Origin: a virus
Length of the DNA stretch: 38,150 nucleotides
IMG/VR virus record: IMGVR_UViG_3300034200_000800
Location: 1-38,150 of that record
Reading direction: 5' to 3' (one strand)
Shown here: piece by piece, positions 1 through 8,532 of the stretch
Layout of the letters: each line of letters opens with the position of its first letter
How positions within the stretch are numbered: the first letter of the stretch is position 1
Translations under genes and position numbers: made by a program
Notes under the pieces: model-generated
Databases searched by the model: none
Seen by the model: the letters and a program-made list of their open reading frames with translations, nothing else
Told to the model about the DNA's origin: nothing

Positions 1-11
1 AATCAATTCCG

Positions 12-218
12 ATGAAAGCATCTGAAATATCCCGAGAACAACTCTTGAAGGAAGCTCCGCGCCTCATTGACTATGCGATTCTTCGAGGTTGGATGAGCAA
101 GCCAGCGAAGCCAAAACGCAGCGTGGATGGCGGATGGCAAGCGGTTGGAGTCGGCCATCTCGACGACGCTTCTGAAGATGAAATACAAGAACTCAGGAAA
201 CAGCTCAGTGGAAGTTGA
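12..218 (+). CDS. Small hypothetical protein
   Basis: A 68-residue soluble, charged protein that I do not recognise. It has no membrane segment or Cys motif. The N-terminal half looks helical (ISREQLLKEAPRLIDYAILRG) and the C-terminus is acidic (residues 50-62). It opens the chain of overlapping plus-strand genes that ends in the primase-helicase, so a DNA-metabolism accessory role is possible but only by neighbourhood. The start lies 12 bases from the window edge, so an upstream ribosome site cannot be judged. Its 3' end overlaps the next gene in another frame. Confidence 0.6.
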   Translation: MKASEISREQLLKEAPRLIDYAILRGWMSKPAKPKRSVDGGWQAVGVGHLDDASEDEIQELRKQLSGS

Positions 219-363
219 ACTCCTGTCCGACGACGTAGAAATACGCATCGGAGAAACCAAGTGGTCAGGCGTGGCCTACATGCGCGAGGGCAAGGCCAAG
301 ATCTACGTTCGAACGAAAGCTGAATTCAAAGCTAAGTTCGTCCTGATAGATGCGAAGCCCTAA
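178..363 (+). CDS. Small hypothetical protein upstream of primase
   Basis: A 61-residue protein rich in beta-type sequence (VEVELLSDDVEIRIGETKW, then KIYVRTKAEFKAKFVL). I do not recognise the family. I chose the ATG at 178, with GAAG directly before it. An in-frame ATG at 127 would add 17 residues but overlap the preceding gene by 92 bases rather than 41. The end overlaps the following gene by 14 bases, typical of translational coupling. No catalytic motif is visible. Confidence 0.55.
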   Translation: MKYKNSGNSSVEVELLSDDVEIRIGETKWSGVAYMREGKAKIYVRTKAEFKAKFVLIDAKP

Positions 364-574
364 ACTTTACATCGCCGCACAAGAGCAGCTCTTTGCGAAG
401 TTTCAGTCACGCTCCATCGCCATCCAGCATTGGAGCAAATATCTGATGACTCCCAAAGAGCTTGCTCTCCTTTTCAGCAAGTTAGAGAAATCAAATTCAG
501 TCCTCTCCGAAATCGCCAAGACTGATCTTGGTCGAAGCGGGGAGATAGCGAGAAAACAACTTGGAATCGAATGA
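350..574 (+). CDS. Small hypothetical helical protein
   Basis: A 74-residue, probably all-helical protein (long Leu/Lys/Glu-rich stretch from about residue 33 to the end). It overlaps its upstream neighbour by 14 bases, and its stop overlaps the primase-helicase start by 4 bases (ATGA), so it is almost certainly in the same operon and may be translated in a fixed ratio to the primase. No family was recognised and no DNA-binding motif is clear. Confidence 0.6.
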   Translation: MRSPKLYIAAQEQLFAKFQSRSIAIQHWSKYLMTPKELALLFSKLEKSNSVLSEIAKTDLGRSGEIARKQLGIE

Positions 575-2403
575 ATCAATCAAAAGTAGATCGTGCGCGC
601 GCATGGCTGCGTAACACGCCAGGAGCCGTCTCAGGTCAGAATGGGCATGGAGCAACCTTCGCTGTTGCCACCTCGCTCATACACGGTTTTGAGCTGAATG
701 CGGGGGATGCCGAAACGCTCATGCATGAGTACAACGCGAAATGCCTCCCACCGTGGAAGCCGCATGAACTGGCCCACAAGCTGAGCGAGGCTGCAAAAGT
801 AGCGCACGACAAGCCGCGCGGATGGCTTCTGGAATCGCATCCCAGCATCGGCCAGGGCGGCACTCCAGTATCTCCAACCGGTAAGTTCGTGGTGCGAAAG
901 ATCCAAGCAATTCCGCAATCGGATTTCCGATTTTCAACCATAGATTTCTTAAAAGCCTGCTTCGAACCGGACGAAGTTGTCTGCATTTGCAATGACATCG
1001 TAAGCGACGAGGAAGGCCGCACTCGGCCAAACTCCAAGGGTACATTCCTCAAGCGCGACGAATGGATTGAGAAGCATTTCACGCCGCCAATTAGTTCCAT
1101 GTGGAACGGTCCTGACAGCCGTGGCGCATACGTCCGCGTCAACCCGTGCTTCGACGAGAGTGGTTCTGATTCAGGCGTGGCAGCATTCCGCCATGTCCTC
1201 GTCGAGATGGACGAGAAGACCAAGGACGAGCAATGGACGATCCTCAAGGAGTCCAAATTGCCGATGTCCGTCGTCATCGATTCCGGCGGCAAGAGTCTGC
1301 ACGGATGGGTGCGCGTCGATGCAGCGAACAAGGAGGAATGGAGCGAGCGTCGTGATGTCGTTTATCGCCAGCTAGAGACGCTCGGCATCGATCCGAAGAA
1401 CAAGAACGCAAGCAGGTTCAGCCGTCTTGCCGGTGTAATGCGCGATGGCAAGGAGCAGAAGCTGTTGGCCATCAATGTGGGTTCTGTGAACTGGGATGCA
1501 TTCACGGACTATCTGGAGTCGCAGGACATGCCTCAGGAGTTCTCGCTCGATAGCATCATCGAGTACGACCCTAAGAATGATCCTGATAACCTGATCGGCG
1601 ACAGATGGTTACGTCGCGGTTCATCGCTTCTATTCGTCGGCCAAAGTGGTTGCGGCAAAAGCTCGATGGCCGCGTATCAGGGGATGAAGTGGGCGTCCGG
1701 TGAAGCGTGGTTCGGCGTCAAACCTGTGCGCGCGCTGAAGGTGGCCTACATCCAAGCTGAGAACGACATTGCCGATCAGCATGACGCACTCAAAGGCGCT
1801 GCTCAGATGACGTTCGGCAAAGAGAACTGGGAGCGAGGATTGCGGAGTGTTGACATGCTCTTCTTCCGCGAGACGGTTAGGACCGGCTCCGACTTTGCCA
1901 CAATGCTTCGCCGTCTCGTTCGCAAGACCAAGGCTGACGTTGTTTACATCGATCCGCTGCTCTCCTACATGGGCGGCAATCCTGCGGACATCGAGGTCTG
2001 CGCGAACTTCACGCGGCATCTGCTCCAGCCGATTATGATGGAGACAGGCGTTGTCCTGGTGCTTGTCCATCACTTCCCAAAGCCGAAGGGCAAGGATGAC
2101 AAGCCTGAGAGCGTGGCAGATTTGGCCTACTCAGGATTCGGATCGTCGGATCTGACGAACTGGGCGAGAGAGGTGATTGTGATGAAGGAGGTTGGATTCA
2201 ACAATCCGCGCAAGTTCATGCTCGGCATGGCAAAACGGGCAGACCGTTCCGGCATGACTGACAAGGAAGGAAAAGTCACCGGATCGATTATGATCCAGCG
2301 TGGAACTGGCGGCGACATCTCATGGAACTACGCAGAGCCTGAGAAGTTTGTCGTCGATAAGGCAGCGGCGAAAAAACCGTGGACAGGAAGACCTAAGCGC
2401 TAG
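571..2403 (+). CDS. Primase-helicase (AEP-like primase fused to RecA-like ATPase)
   Basis: A 610-residue fusion expected to prime and unwind DNA at the phage fork. Residues 1-90 resemble the small helical domain often found in phage primases (WLRNTPGAVSGQNGHGATF, PPWKPHEL, KPRGWLL). The middle carries archaeo-eukaryotic primase signatures: an acidic pair E212/D214 (LVEMD), an SxH-type motif at 242-244 (SGGKSLHGW) and FSRLAGVMR near 280. The C-terminal half is a RecA/RepA/DnaB-type ATPase with Walker A GQSGCGKSS at 357-365 and Walker B VVYIDP at 457-462. Its ATG overlaps the preceding stop by 4 bases. The 3' end overlaps the 3' end of the minus-strand gene 2393-2581 head-on. Role in replication is well supported; primer-synthesis activity is inferred from the motifs. 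Confidence 0.9.
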   Translation: MNQSKVDRARAWLRNTPGAVSGQNGHGATFAVATSLIHGFELNAGDAETLMHEYNAKCLPPWKPHELAHKLSEAAKVAHDKPRGWLLESHPSIGQGGTPVSPTGKFVVRKIQAIPQSDFRFSTIDFLKACFEPDEVVCICNDIVSDEEGRTRPNSKGTFLKRDEWIEKHFTPPISSMWNGPDSRGAYVRVNPCFDESGSDSGVAAFRHVLVEMDEKTKDEQWTILKESKLPMSVVIDSGGKSLHGWVRVDAANKEEWSERRDVVYRQLETLGIDPKNKNASRFSRLAGVMRDGKEQKLLAINVGSVNWDAFTDYLESQDMPQEFSLDSIIEYDPKNDPDNLIGDRWLRRGSSLLFVGQSGCGKSSMAAYQGMKWASGEAWFGVKPVRALKVAYIQAENDIADQHDALKGAAQMTFGKENWERGLRSVDMLFFRETVRTGSDFATMLRRLVRKTKADVVYIDPLLSYMGGNPADIEVCANFTRHLLQPIMMETGVVLVLVHHFPKPKGKDDKPESVADLAYSGFGSSDLTNWAREVIVMKEVGFNNPRKFMLGMAKRADRSGMTDKEGKVTGSIMIQRGTGGDISWNYAEPEKFVVDKAAAKKPWTGRPKR

Positions 2404-2581
2404 CTTTCTCACGCTCAGCACGGCGACGACCTTTCGCAGCGAGCGATTGGAACTTCGCCTTGCCTAGCTTCTTGCGTCCGATGTAAGCCGCAAGTGCGCG
2501 AGGTTCTCTCACACCCTTCTTCTCAAGACTGCCGATCAGCTTCTCGTAACGACCTCCACCGCCAAGTTTCATCTTGTCCAT
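2393..2581 (-). CDS. Small basic conserved phage protein
   Basis: A 62-residue, strongly basic protein. The core (GRYEKLIGSLEKKGVREP, then ALAAYIGRKKLGKAKFQ) matches a small family I remember from many uncultured-phage genomes, usually beside structural genes; its function is unknown. I chose the ATG at 2581 because the upstream in-frame extension overlaps the neighbouring gene and has no such conservation. It is the last gene of the long minus-strand structural operon, and its stop lies inside the primase-helicase gene on the other strand. The basic charge suggests nucleic-acid binding or packaging inside the virion, which is inference. Confidence 0.75.
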   Translation of the reverse strand: MDKMKLGGGGRYEKLIGSLEKKGVREPRALAAYIGRKKLGKAKFQSLAAKGRRRAEREKASA

Positions 2582-2585
2582 AAAA

Positions 2586-2873
2586 TTACCAGAGGTTGTT
2601 GCAAGCCCAGTAACGAGCCGTTGTTTTATCTTTTGCCGTCTCGCAGTTTTGCCGCGAGCGAAAATTTGCCCGACGTTTCTTGTTGTGATGCTTGGTGAAG
2701 TCGGAATACCGAACATCACCGAAATGCACGACAACCACGTTTCCTTTGGAATTCTTGACGAATGCCGTTTTCTTCTTCGGATACGGAGTAACACCCTCGA
2801 TCTTTCGAGGTGAATTGAGCGTCACCTTACGGCCACGCCAAGTGTTACCTTTTTTGGAGAGGGAGGTTTTCAT
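2586..2873 (-). CDS. Small basic phage protein (FGD…RARNFR-type family)
   Basis: A 95-residue basic protein. The pattern is a Lys-rich N-terminus, KVTLNSPRKIEG, a beta segment ending VVVHFGD, then KKRRANFRSRQNC and ARYWACNNLW at the C-terminus. This layout matches a small protein family common in large marine and freshwater phages, frequently beside capsid or protease genes; I cannot name a proven function. It overlaps the upstream large virion-type gene by 4 bases and lies 4 bases before the 62-residue basic gene, so all three are likely one transcript. Cys-66 and Cys-90 are both preceded by basic or aromatic residues, but there is no obvious zinc site. Confidence 0.8.
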   Translation of the reverse strand: MKTSLSKKGNTWRGRKVTLNSPRKIEGVTPYPKKKTAFVKNSKGNVVVVHFGDVRYSDFTKHHNKKRRANFRSRQNCETAKDKTTARYWACNNLW

Positions 2874-5713
2874 CGTTCAAGGTTTTGAAGTTCGTCGATG
2901 TCGGGTGATTCCTCACCTTCATTGGCGGCAACAGCTTGAGCAGTTCCACGGAGAACAGCGTTCAGTTCATCCTTTGACAATCGACCGATTGGCTTCATCG
3001 CAAGCTCTCTCAACTGAGGTGTTGAAAGAAGGTATGAAGCAATCTTGTATTTTACACGAGGAGCCAACTTAACCATCTGGGCCGCTTGATTCGCAGTTCC
3101 AATAGGACCAACCCGAGCGACGCCACCAACCGCTGCACCAACCGCTGCGCCAGTAGTTCTGGCCATCGCCTCCACAAGCGGATCATTCGATGCGATTGGA
3201 GTCTTTAGGTTTTCGAGTTTTGAAACATTGTCCAAGACTGCCTTGAGTTTAGAAACCTTTCCTCCACCAAGTATTGCATCAGAGTAATTTCGAACATCAC
3301 TTGCTTTTCCGACAATCGACTCACCAGCAAGTTCAGACGCCAACTGCTTTGAATTTAGAACACCCGATGTGGTGTACTTTTCGATCAAATCATTGACGTA
3401 TTGAAACTGAAGTTGCTGAACCAGCATTGGACTTTCGCGTCCAATCATGTCGAGGGCAGCTCGGCTTTGCTCTGGCGTGTATGAACCATCGACAATTCCA
3501 CCGATGAACTTTTTAGGATTCTGAGAAACAATGTCAGTCACATCGCTTGACGATGCTTTCTTAAGCGCGCCAAGAATGGTTCCACGAAACTGCTTATCCT
3601 TTTCTCCAGCAGCTTTTATGGCTTCCGCAATCGTCTTTTGGATTTCGGGAGCTTTTGAGCCAAGCGCATCAGAAAGGACATTTGCATCTACAGTAAGGCT
3701 TGAAACCACCTTGTTAGGATCAAGCCCAGCCAAGGAGGACTGACGTTTTGCCAAGCCAGCAATTTGCTTTGCGTTCGGAAAGAATCGACTTTGGATTTCA
3801 GGCGCAAGCCCATTGATGTAGTTGACGACTTTGGAAACTGAAATCTCCCCAGTAACCGGATCGAGTCCAGACTTTGCGGCCTGATTGAACAAGTATTCTT
3901 TTGCGGTAGAATCGATTGCCGCAGCGTCTTCAGGTCGAGCCGCACTCTTGATTGACTCCAGGAAAGTGGGGGCATCAGCGGACTCTAGCTTGCTTGCGAT
4001 TGACGCAGGTCCAGCACCGCCTTCTGCGCCAACATCTTTGATCAGCGACTGAACTTGACGGCCAACGAACTTGTCTACGTTTTCGCGGTGGAACTTGTTT
4101 GCAACGTCGAGTTTTTCTCGAAGAGTTCCTGTTGGGAGATTAGAAATTGCATTGTCGATGTCCGTGGTGATTGCCTTGTAAAGGTCTTTCTTTGCCTTGT
4201 CTGAAAGGCCTGGAAGCAAGTCGTCCTTTCCGATGGAATCTCCAATCTGAGTGCGATATCTCCGAAGCGCATCAAGCGACTGATCTTCAGTCATGTTTCC
4301 GATAGCGGCCACATATTCGCGCGTACCTTTTGGATAGGTTGAAGGAATTCCGCGAGTTGCAAGAACCTCTTCCTTGGGAATCTGAAATCCAAACTCATCA
4401 ACAAGTCCACCAGCTTGCTCCGGTGTTCCTTTAAACATCTGGACTGCTTGCGCGTCGATGTTGTTGGCCCACTCAGACATGCTTGGTGTTTTTACTGTCA
4501 GATTTTGATAAAAAGCATCATTCCGAAGCGCGTTGAAATTCTTAGTGTCGGTTTGCTTGAAGAAATCGTATCCAGCCTGTTGAAGTTCTCGAAACCTGTT
4601 TCCAAGAAACGAAGGTGTTGCGGCAGTGCCTGGAATCAGCGCATTGGCCGAGTTCTGAACATCGATCAAACCTTTGTCGATTGAAGGCTTCAACTGCGCT
4701 GAAAGCGTTCCGATTGCGTCTTCGTAAGGCTTAGAAACGGCTCCAAGTCGCCTCCTCAAAATATCGACAGCACTCTTTGCCAGCTCGTCGGTTGTGATTC
4801 CAGTGTTCTTTCCGCCAAGCTCGGTGGCATTCAGGACGATCAGCCTCTTAAGGCTTTCCATGTGTTGAGGTGTCACCTCTGCACCAACTGGGGCGTTCTT
4901 GATTGCCTCAGTAAGCCCCGGCTCGCCAATCGCTTCGGCGACGCCAACCGGAACTCTAACTCCGGTAGACGATTCAATGATGTCGCGAAGCTGAGTAGTC
5001 TCTAGCGAACCAACTCTCGGAGAATATCTTGGCCGGAAGAATGTCGCCATTGCACCTTTGAATCCTTCTCCAGTGAGAAATTCTTTTGCAGCGATTGCTG
5101 GCTTTACGAACGCTCTTCCAGTTTCAGTAAGAAGTGGGCCACCGATTGCTCCTACAGCAGTTTCCCTCAATCCAGTTTTTGCCGCTTCGCCATACTCCCC
5201 TCGAAGCAGTTCTGGGATAGCTTGAAACGCTCCAGCAGTTGCTCCTGCTGTTCCACCTACAGCTCCACCGGCAAGCAACCTTGTTCCTAGTGTTCCCGTT
5301 GTTGCAGCGGCAGTTAAAGCCTCTGGCAAAAAAGCAGGAGCAATGGCACTGCCAACCAATCCAGCGGAAATTGCCAACTGTTCAGCAGCCCTTTTCTTTT
5401 CCTCCTCCGATGTTGCAACACTAGGGGGAGCAGTCATAACACCGGGACGCTGGAAATATGGCGTTACATATTGCCCAGCCTGTCCTTGGACAGATTTCTG
5501 TTCTCCGATTTTACCAGCGTCATTAACAGCCGCTTGAAGCTGCTGCGGAGAACCAGCCTGAAACATGCTCGCGTAAGGATCAGCTCCAGTCCTTTGCGGA
5601 ACCTGATACTGAGCAGACATCGCAGACATTTCCTGAGTAGGCTGCGCTGTAACCGGTTGAGCGGGTTGCTCTTCGGCGTAAAACTCTTCCTCAGTAATTT
5701 CCGTAGATGGCAT
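2870..5713 (-). CDS. Large virion-internal/ejection-type protein
   Basis: A 947-residue protein, the longest in the window. The N-terminal 100 residues are Gln/Pro/Glu-rich and probably disordered. A run of about 60 residues around 110-170 is almost entirely Ala/Gly/Leu/Thr (AISAGLVGSAIAPAF, AGGAVGGTAGATAGAF), like membrane-inserting segments of short-tailed phage ejection proteins. The rest is predicted helical. I chose the ATG at 5713, one base after the upstream stop; an in-frame ATG at 5788 would overlap that gene by 74 bases and give a basic, low-complexity extension. No lytic-transglycosylase motif was found. The assignment as an internal virion protein that enters the host envelope rests on size, composition and its place after two similar genes. 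It could instead be another large structural protein. Confidence 0.75.
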   Translation of the reverse strand: MPSTEITEEEFYAEEQPAQPVTAQPTQEMSAMSAQYQVPQRTGADPYASMFQAGSPQQLQAAVNDAGKIGEQKSVQGQAGQYVTPYFQRPGVMTAPPSVATSEEEKKRAAEQLAISAGLVGSAIAPAFLPEALTAAATTGTLGTRLLAGGAVGGTAGATAGAFQAIPELLRGEYGEAAKTGLRETAVGAIGGPLLTETGRAFVKPAIAAKEFLTGEGFKGAMATFFRPRYSPRVGSLETTQLRDIIESSTGVRVPVGVAEAIGEPGLTEAIKNAPVGAEVTPQHMESLKRLIVLNATELGGKNTGITTDELAKSAVDILRRRLGAVSKPYEDAIGTLSAQLKPSIDKGLIDVQNSANALIPGTAATPSFLGNRFRELQQAGYDFFKQTDTKNFNALRNDAFYQNLTVKTPSMSEWANNIDAQAVQMFKGTPEQAGGLVDEFGFQIPKEEVLATRGIPSTYPKGTREYVAAIGNMTEDQSLDALRRYRTQIGDSIGKDDLLPGLSDKAKKDLYKAITTDIDNAISNLPTGTLREKLDVANKFHRENVDKFVGRQVQSLIKDVGAEGGAGPASIASKLESADAPTFLESIKSAARPEDAAAIDSTAKEYLFNQAAKSGLDPVTGEISVSKVVNYINGLAPEIQSRFFPNAKQIAGLAKRQSSLAGLDPNKVVSSLTVDANVLSDALGSKAPEIQKTIAEAIKAAGEKDKQFRGTILGALKKASSSDVTDIVSQNPKKFIGGIVDGSYTPEQSRAALDMIGRESPMLVQQLQFQYVNDLIEKYTTSGVLNSKQLASELAGESIVGKASDVRNYSDAILGGGKVSKLKAVLDNVSKLENLKTPIASNDPLVEAMARTTGAAVGAAVGGVARVGPIGTANQAAQMVKLAPRVKYKIASYLLSTPQLRELAMKPIGRLSKDELNAVLRGTAQAVAANEGEESPDIDELQNLER

Positions 5714-5714
5714 G

Positions 5715-7118
5715 TTATTGCTTTCGGTAGAACTTGTTTCCGACCTTGTACTTGGTTCCAGATGGAACCGTTCTTTCAGCCTCTTCAACCGAATTGAAGA
5801 CAGGAGGCTGTTTCATTGCCGAAAAAACATCCGTAACCTGAACTTGAGATTGAGCCTGTCCTCCCGGCTCTTGCTGTTTGGTGTCAATTTTTAGAACTTC
5901 TTGGCTTCCAATAATACCTTCAAACGGAGATTTCATCCTATCTTTAGCCTCTTGGAAAAGCGATTTTAGCCCATTCAAGCTTTGCCTTACCTGCTCTGGA
6001 CTAGATGTTGCAAAACCATAAGAAAGCAATCGTTCTGCTCTTTTTGCATCACCTTCCGTAAGTCGTCCGGTTTCAGAAAGCAACCCTCTTGCAGACAATC
6101 CCGTTAGTATGCCGAATTTTTGATTTATATCTAATTGAGATTGGTTTAATCCGCCTCCAAATTTTGGAAGCAGTGGTATTTTTTGCCCCAAACTTCTAGC
6201 AGCACCTTTGACATTAAATGCATTCTTAAGTTCTGAATCATTTATGCTGTCTATTAAGTCAATCGCGGCATTGGCCGATTTGATTCCATTGAACAATTGG
6301 GTCTGAACTTGCTGCGGAATGGCCTTTTTGAACTCAAATTCTCCAGAAGGACCGACAATAATGTCCTGACCACTTTTAGCTGCCGCAGCTTTCAGAATCT
6401 GAAACTTAGCATCCTTTTGGTCTTCAGCAGATTGCTGCCAATCAGCAAGTGCAGCTGTCAAGGGGGACTTTTGCGCTTGTTTTGCGCGCATTGTCTGAAT
6501 TGCTTGAAGTTCAATTTCAGGAGCAAGTCCAAGCGCCCTAATCGAATCTTCACTTGCAAGACCTGCAACCGAAGAAATTTTAGCAGCCTTTCCAAGCTGC
6601 TCTTCTTCTAATCGTTTTTTTGCAATCAACGCATCATCAATGACGTACTTTCCGTCAGCGGTTCGTGTTAATGCACCATATTTTCGAGCGTCATCAATTC
6701 GTTTTCCCTCAAGCTGATCAGTAAAAGCGGCAAGTTTTGCCTGCTTCTTCAACAGCTCTGCGCGAGCAGAATACGGCTCAAGGCCGTTGATGAGTCGAGT
6801 AGCCTCCTGATTGAACTGCTTTGATTTAAACCGAGGAAGCGCAGGCATTGCGGCACCCTCTGTCGTGCTGTTCAAAAAGTCTGAAACTTGCTGGTTGAAG
6901 CTCTGAAAAGCGTCGTATTCCAGATTCTGCGCCTCCGACTCTGCAAGTGCATCCGCATACGCTTTCGACTGAATCTTATTCTGAAGATCCGCCTGACGCT
7001 GGCGCATGATCTGATCAGCCGTCTGCATCTGGAACTGCTCCATCATCCGCTTTTGCGTCTGCGCGCGGTCGTAGAGGCTTGCGCCTAGCTGAAATGCTTG
7101 AAGGGTTTCGTCGGCCAT
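5715..7118 (-). CDS. Virion-internal protein, coiled-coil rich
   Basis: A 467-residue, almost entirely helical protein, Gln/Ala/Lys-rich (ASLYDRAQTQKRMMEQFQMQ, repeated KKQAKL and KRLEEEQLG stretches). There is no membrane segment. It sits between a 286-residue Gly/Gln-rich protein and the 947-residue protein with one- to four-base gaps, the same order of small, medium and large internal proteins as in short-tailed phages, so an ejection/internal core role is inferred. The region is visibly richer in A+T than the capsid gene at 28-29 kb. A purine-rich stretch (GGGAAGAATAGG) lies upstream of the ATG. Confidence 0.75.
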   Translation of the reverse strand: MADETLQAFQLGASLYDRAQTQKRMMEQFQMQTADQIMRQRQADLQNKIQSKAYADALAESEAQNLEYDAFQSFNQQVSDFLNSTTEGAAMPALPRFKSKQFNQEATRLINGLEPYSARAELLKKQAKLAAFTDQLEGKRIDDARKYGALTRTADGKYVIDDALIAKKRLEEEQLGKAAKISSVAGLASEDSIRALGLAPEIELQAIQTMRAKQAQKSPLTAALADWQQSAEDQKDAKFQILKAAAAKSGQDIIVGPSGEFEFKKAIPQQVQTQLFNGIKSANAAIDLIDSINDSELKNAFNVKGAARSLGQKIPLLPKFGGGLNQSQLDINQKFGILTGLSARGLLSETGRLTEGDAKRAERLLSYGFATSSPEQVRQSLNGLKSLFQEAKDRMKSPFEGIIGSQEVLKIDTKQQEPGGQAQSQVQVTDVFSAMKQPPVFNSVEEAERTVPSGTKYKVGNKFYRKQ

Positions 7119-7122
7119 AAGA

Positions 7123-7983
7123 TTAACCTATTCTTCCCTGATAGAAAGTTGACGGAGGCACTGCGTAAGTGGCGAAAGGCGACATCGGGTTCGGATATCC
7201 CGTTTCACCTGTGCTGTAATCGATTGTGGTACTGTTTACGCTTGGTGAACCGCCGGGAGTCGTGGCGTACAAATTTGGCATCTGCTGCATCAACCCACGC
7301 TGCGTATACGCGCCACCAGCAAATCCACCGGCAGAGGAAATCGCTCCTCCGATTGCAGCCATCGTAGGATCAGGCATCGCAGCCACTTGAGCAGCTTGCA
7401 AGTCACGATTGTATTGCTGCTGATTTTGCTGCTGCAAAGCTCCGATTCGCTGAGATGGTGTGATGAACATGCTGCTCACCGAGAACGGTTGAGCCATTCC
7501 AAACGCCCGTTGTTGCTGGATGAAGTTCTGAGCTTGCGCCAGACCTTGGTTCTGGATCTGCATCGATGTCAGACCAAAGTCGCGAGCTGACAATGCTCGG
7601 CCCATTCCGCTTCCAGCGCCAAACCCTCCGCCAAGCGCGCGTCCAGCGGCGGAGCGTTGAAGCTGAGATGCAACATCTTGAGAAACCTCGCCGCGCAAAG
7701 CTGACCCAATGTTCTTGCCAGCCTGTTGAATCAACTGGTCATAGCCAGGAATCGCGCGACGAAGCTGCGCCTCAAGCTGAGACTGCTCAGCGGCGGTCGT
7801 CTTTTGAGCGAGTTCCGTGGCAGGTTGAAGCGCTTCGATGTTCTGCTGAATCGCTTGCTTCTGCTCAGCTTGAAAATCAATCGGCTTAAATGCTGGAACT
7901 TTTGGCTTGCTGCCCTTGCTCAGCAATCCGCCAAGCAAGCTCGTTCCGCCAAGGATTGCCGCACCACCTAGAATAGCTCCCAT
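7123..7983 (-). CDS. Internal virion protein, Gly/Ala-rich N-terminus
   Basis: A 286-residue protein beginning with a Gly/Leu/Ala hydrophobic segment (residues 2-23, GAILGGAAILGGTSLLGGLL), followed by a Gln-rich helical part (about 35-85 and 140-205) and a Gly-rich linker (GGGFGAGSGMGRAL). This form is typical of the small internal or ejection protein of short-tailed phages (T7 gp14-like in role; no homology is claimed). It has the clearest ribosome site in the window, AAGGAGG placed 11 bases before the ATG. It is followed closely by two further internal-type genes. Confidence 0.75.
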   Translation of the reverse strand: MGAILGGAAILGGTSLLGGLLSKGSKPKVPAFKPIDFQAEQKQAIQQNIEALQPATELAQKTTAAEQSQLEAQLRRAIPGYDQLIQQAGKNIGSALRGEVSQDVASQLQRSAAGRALGGGFGAGSGMGRALSARDFGLTSMQIQNQGLAQAQNFIQQQRAFGMAQPFSVSSMFITPSQRIGALQQQNQQQYNRDLQAAQVAAMPDPTMAAIGGAISSAGGFAGGAYTQRGLMQQMPNLYATTPGGSPSVNSTTIDYSTGETGYPNPMSPFATYAVPPSTFYQGRIG

Positions 7984-7986
7984 AAA

Positions 7987-8532
7987 TTAAAATACCTCCT
8001 TCACAAGACGATTGCCGTTCTCAATCGAGAACACCTTTTCAGGTTCGTGACGTTGGATGTTCATGGTTACCAAACGTGCAGCTTTTTCCTCTGGAAAAGC
8101 TCGCTCGTTCTGGAAGCAATGAACCCACACCCGCCGCAAAGTATCCACCTTAAAAAGCTCGTTCTCCTCGATTGTCATCACGCCGTGCAAAGATGCCCAT
8201 GCATCCGCGTACTCACGAAGCGCTTGAACCGAAGGAAGGTGAACCTCGTAGCCGAATCGCTCAGTGCATTCTTTGGCCGACGCTTCTGCGTCCTTTTTGA
8301 CGTACACCTTCACCGAATCATGCACGACTGCCTTTGGAAGATATCCGTAAGTCGAGCAGTCAGCGACGTACTTGTAACGAGTCCGGTATTCTTCAATCGA
8401 CTGCTTCCAATTCGGATCGGTCGCACCCTGCTCATGTAGGCCAAGGCAGTCCGCTTCCAACGAGAAAAGGACCGACATGAATGCCGATCCGAATCGAGGC
8501 AGACCGCAAATTTGGAAGAGCTTACCTTTCAT
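7987..8532 (-). CDS. Sulfotransferase-like protein
   Basis: A 181-residue protein. Residues 5-25 (LFQICGLPRFGSAFMSVLFS) have the pattern of the 5'-phosphosulfate-binding loop of PAPS-dependent sulfotransferases (usually GLPRSGS/T), followed by the conserved HE (residues 33-34). Residues 70-90 (VHDSVKVYVKKDAEASAKEC) resemble the 3'-phosphate-binding segment, although the usual Arg is replaced by Lys. The family normally has 200-300 residues, so this is a compact version. It overlaps the citrate-synthase-like gene upstream by 11 bases and ends 3 bases before the ATG of the internal virion gene. The substrate is unknown; modification of a virion protein or host glycan is possible. Another P-loop kinase-like protein is an alternative. 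Confidence 0.6.
   Translation of the reverse strand: MKGKLFQICGLPRFGSAFMSVLFSLEADCLGLHEQGATDPNWKQSIEEYRTRYKYVADCSTYGYLPKAVVHDSVKVYVKKDAEASAKECTERFGYEVHLPSVQALREYADAWASLHGVMTIEENELFKVDTLRRVWVHCFQNERAFPEEKAARLVTMNIQRHEPEKVFSIENGNRLVKEVF
7995..8001 (-). promoter_or_regulatory. Strong Shine-Dalgarno site
   Basis: On the minus strand AAGGAGG precedes the ATG at 7983 with a spacing of 11 bases. It lies inside the last codons of the upstream sulfotransferase-like gene. It shows that a canonical anti-Shine-Dalgarno host is plausible, in contrast to the many starts in this window without such a site. Confidence 0.75.

Noticed and set aside
5471-5797. Plus-strand frame opposite the start of the 947-residue gene
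   Set aside because: Leu/Arg/Ser-rich antisense shadow without any motif.
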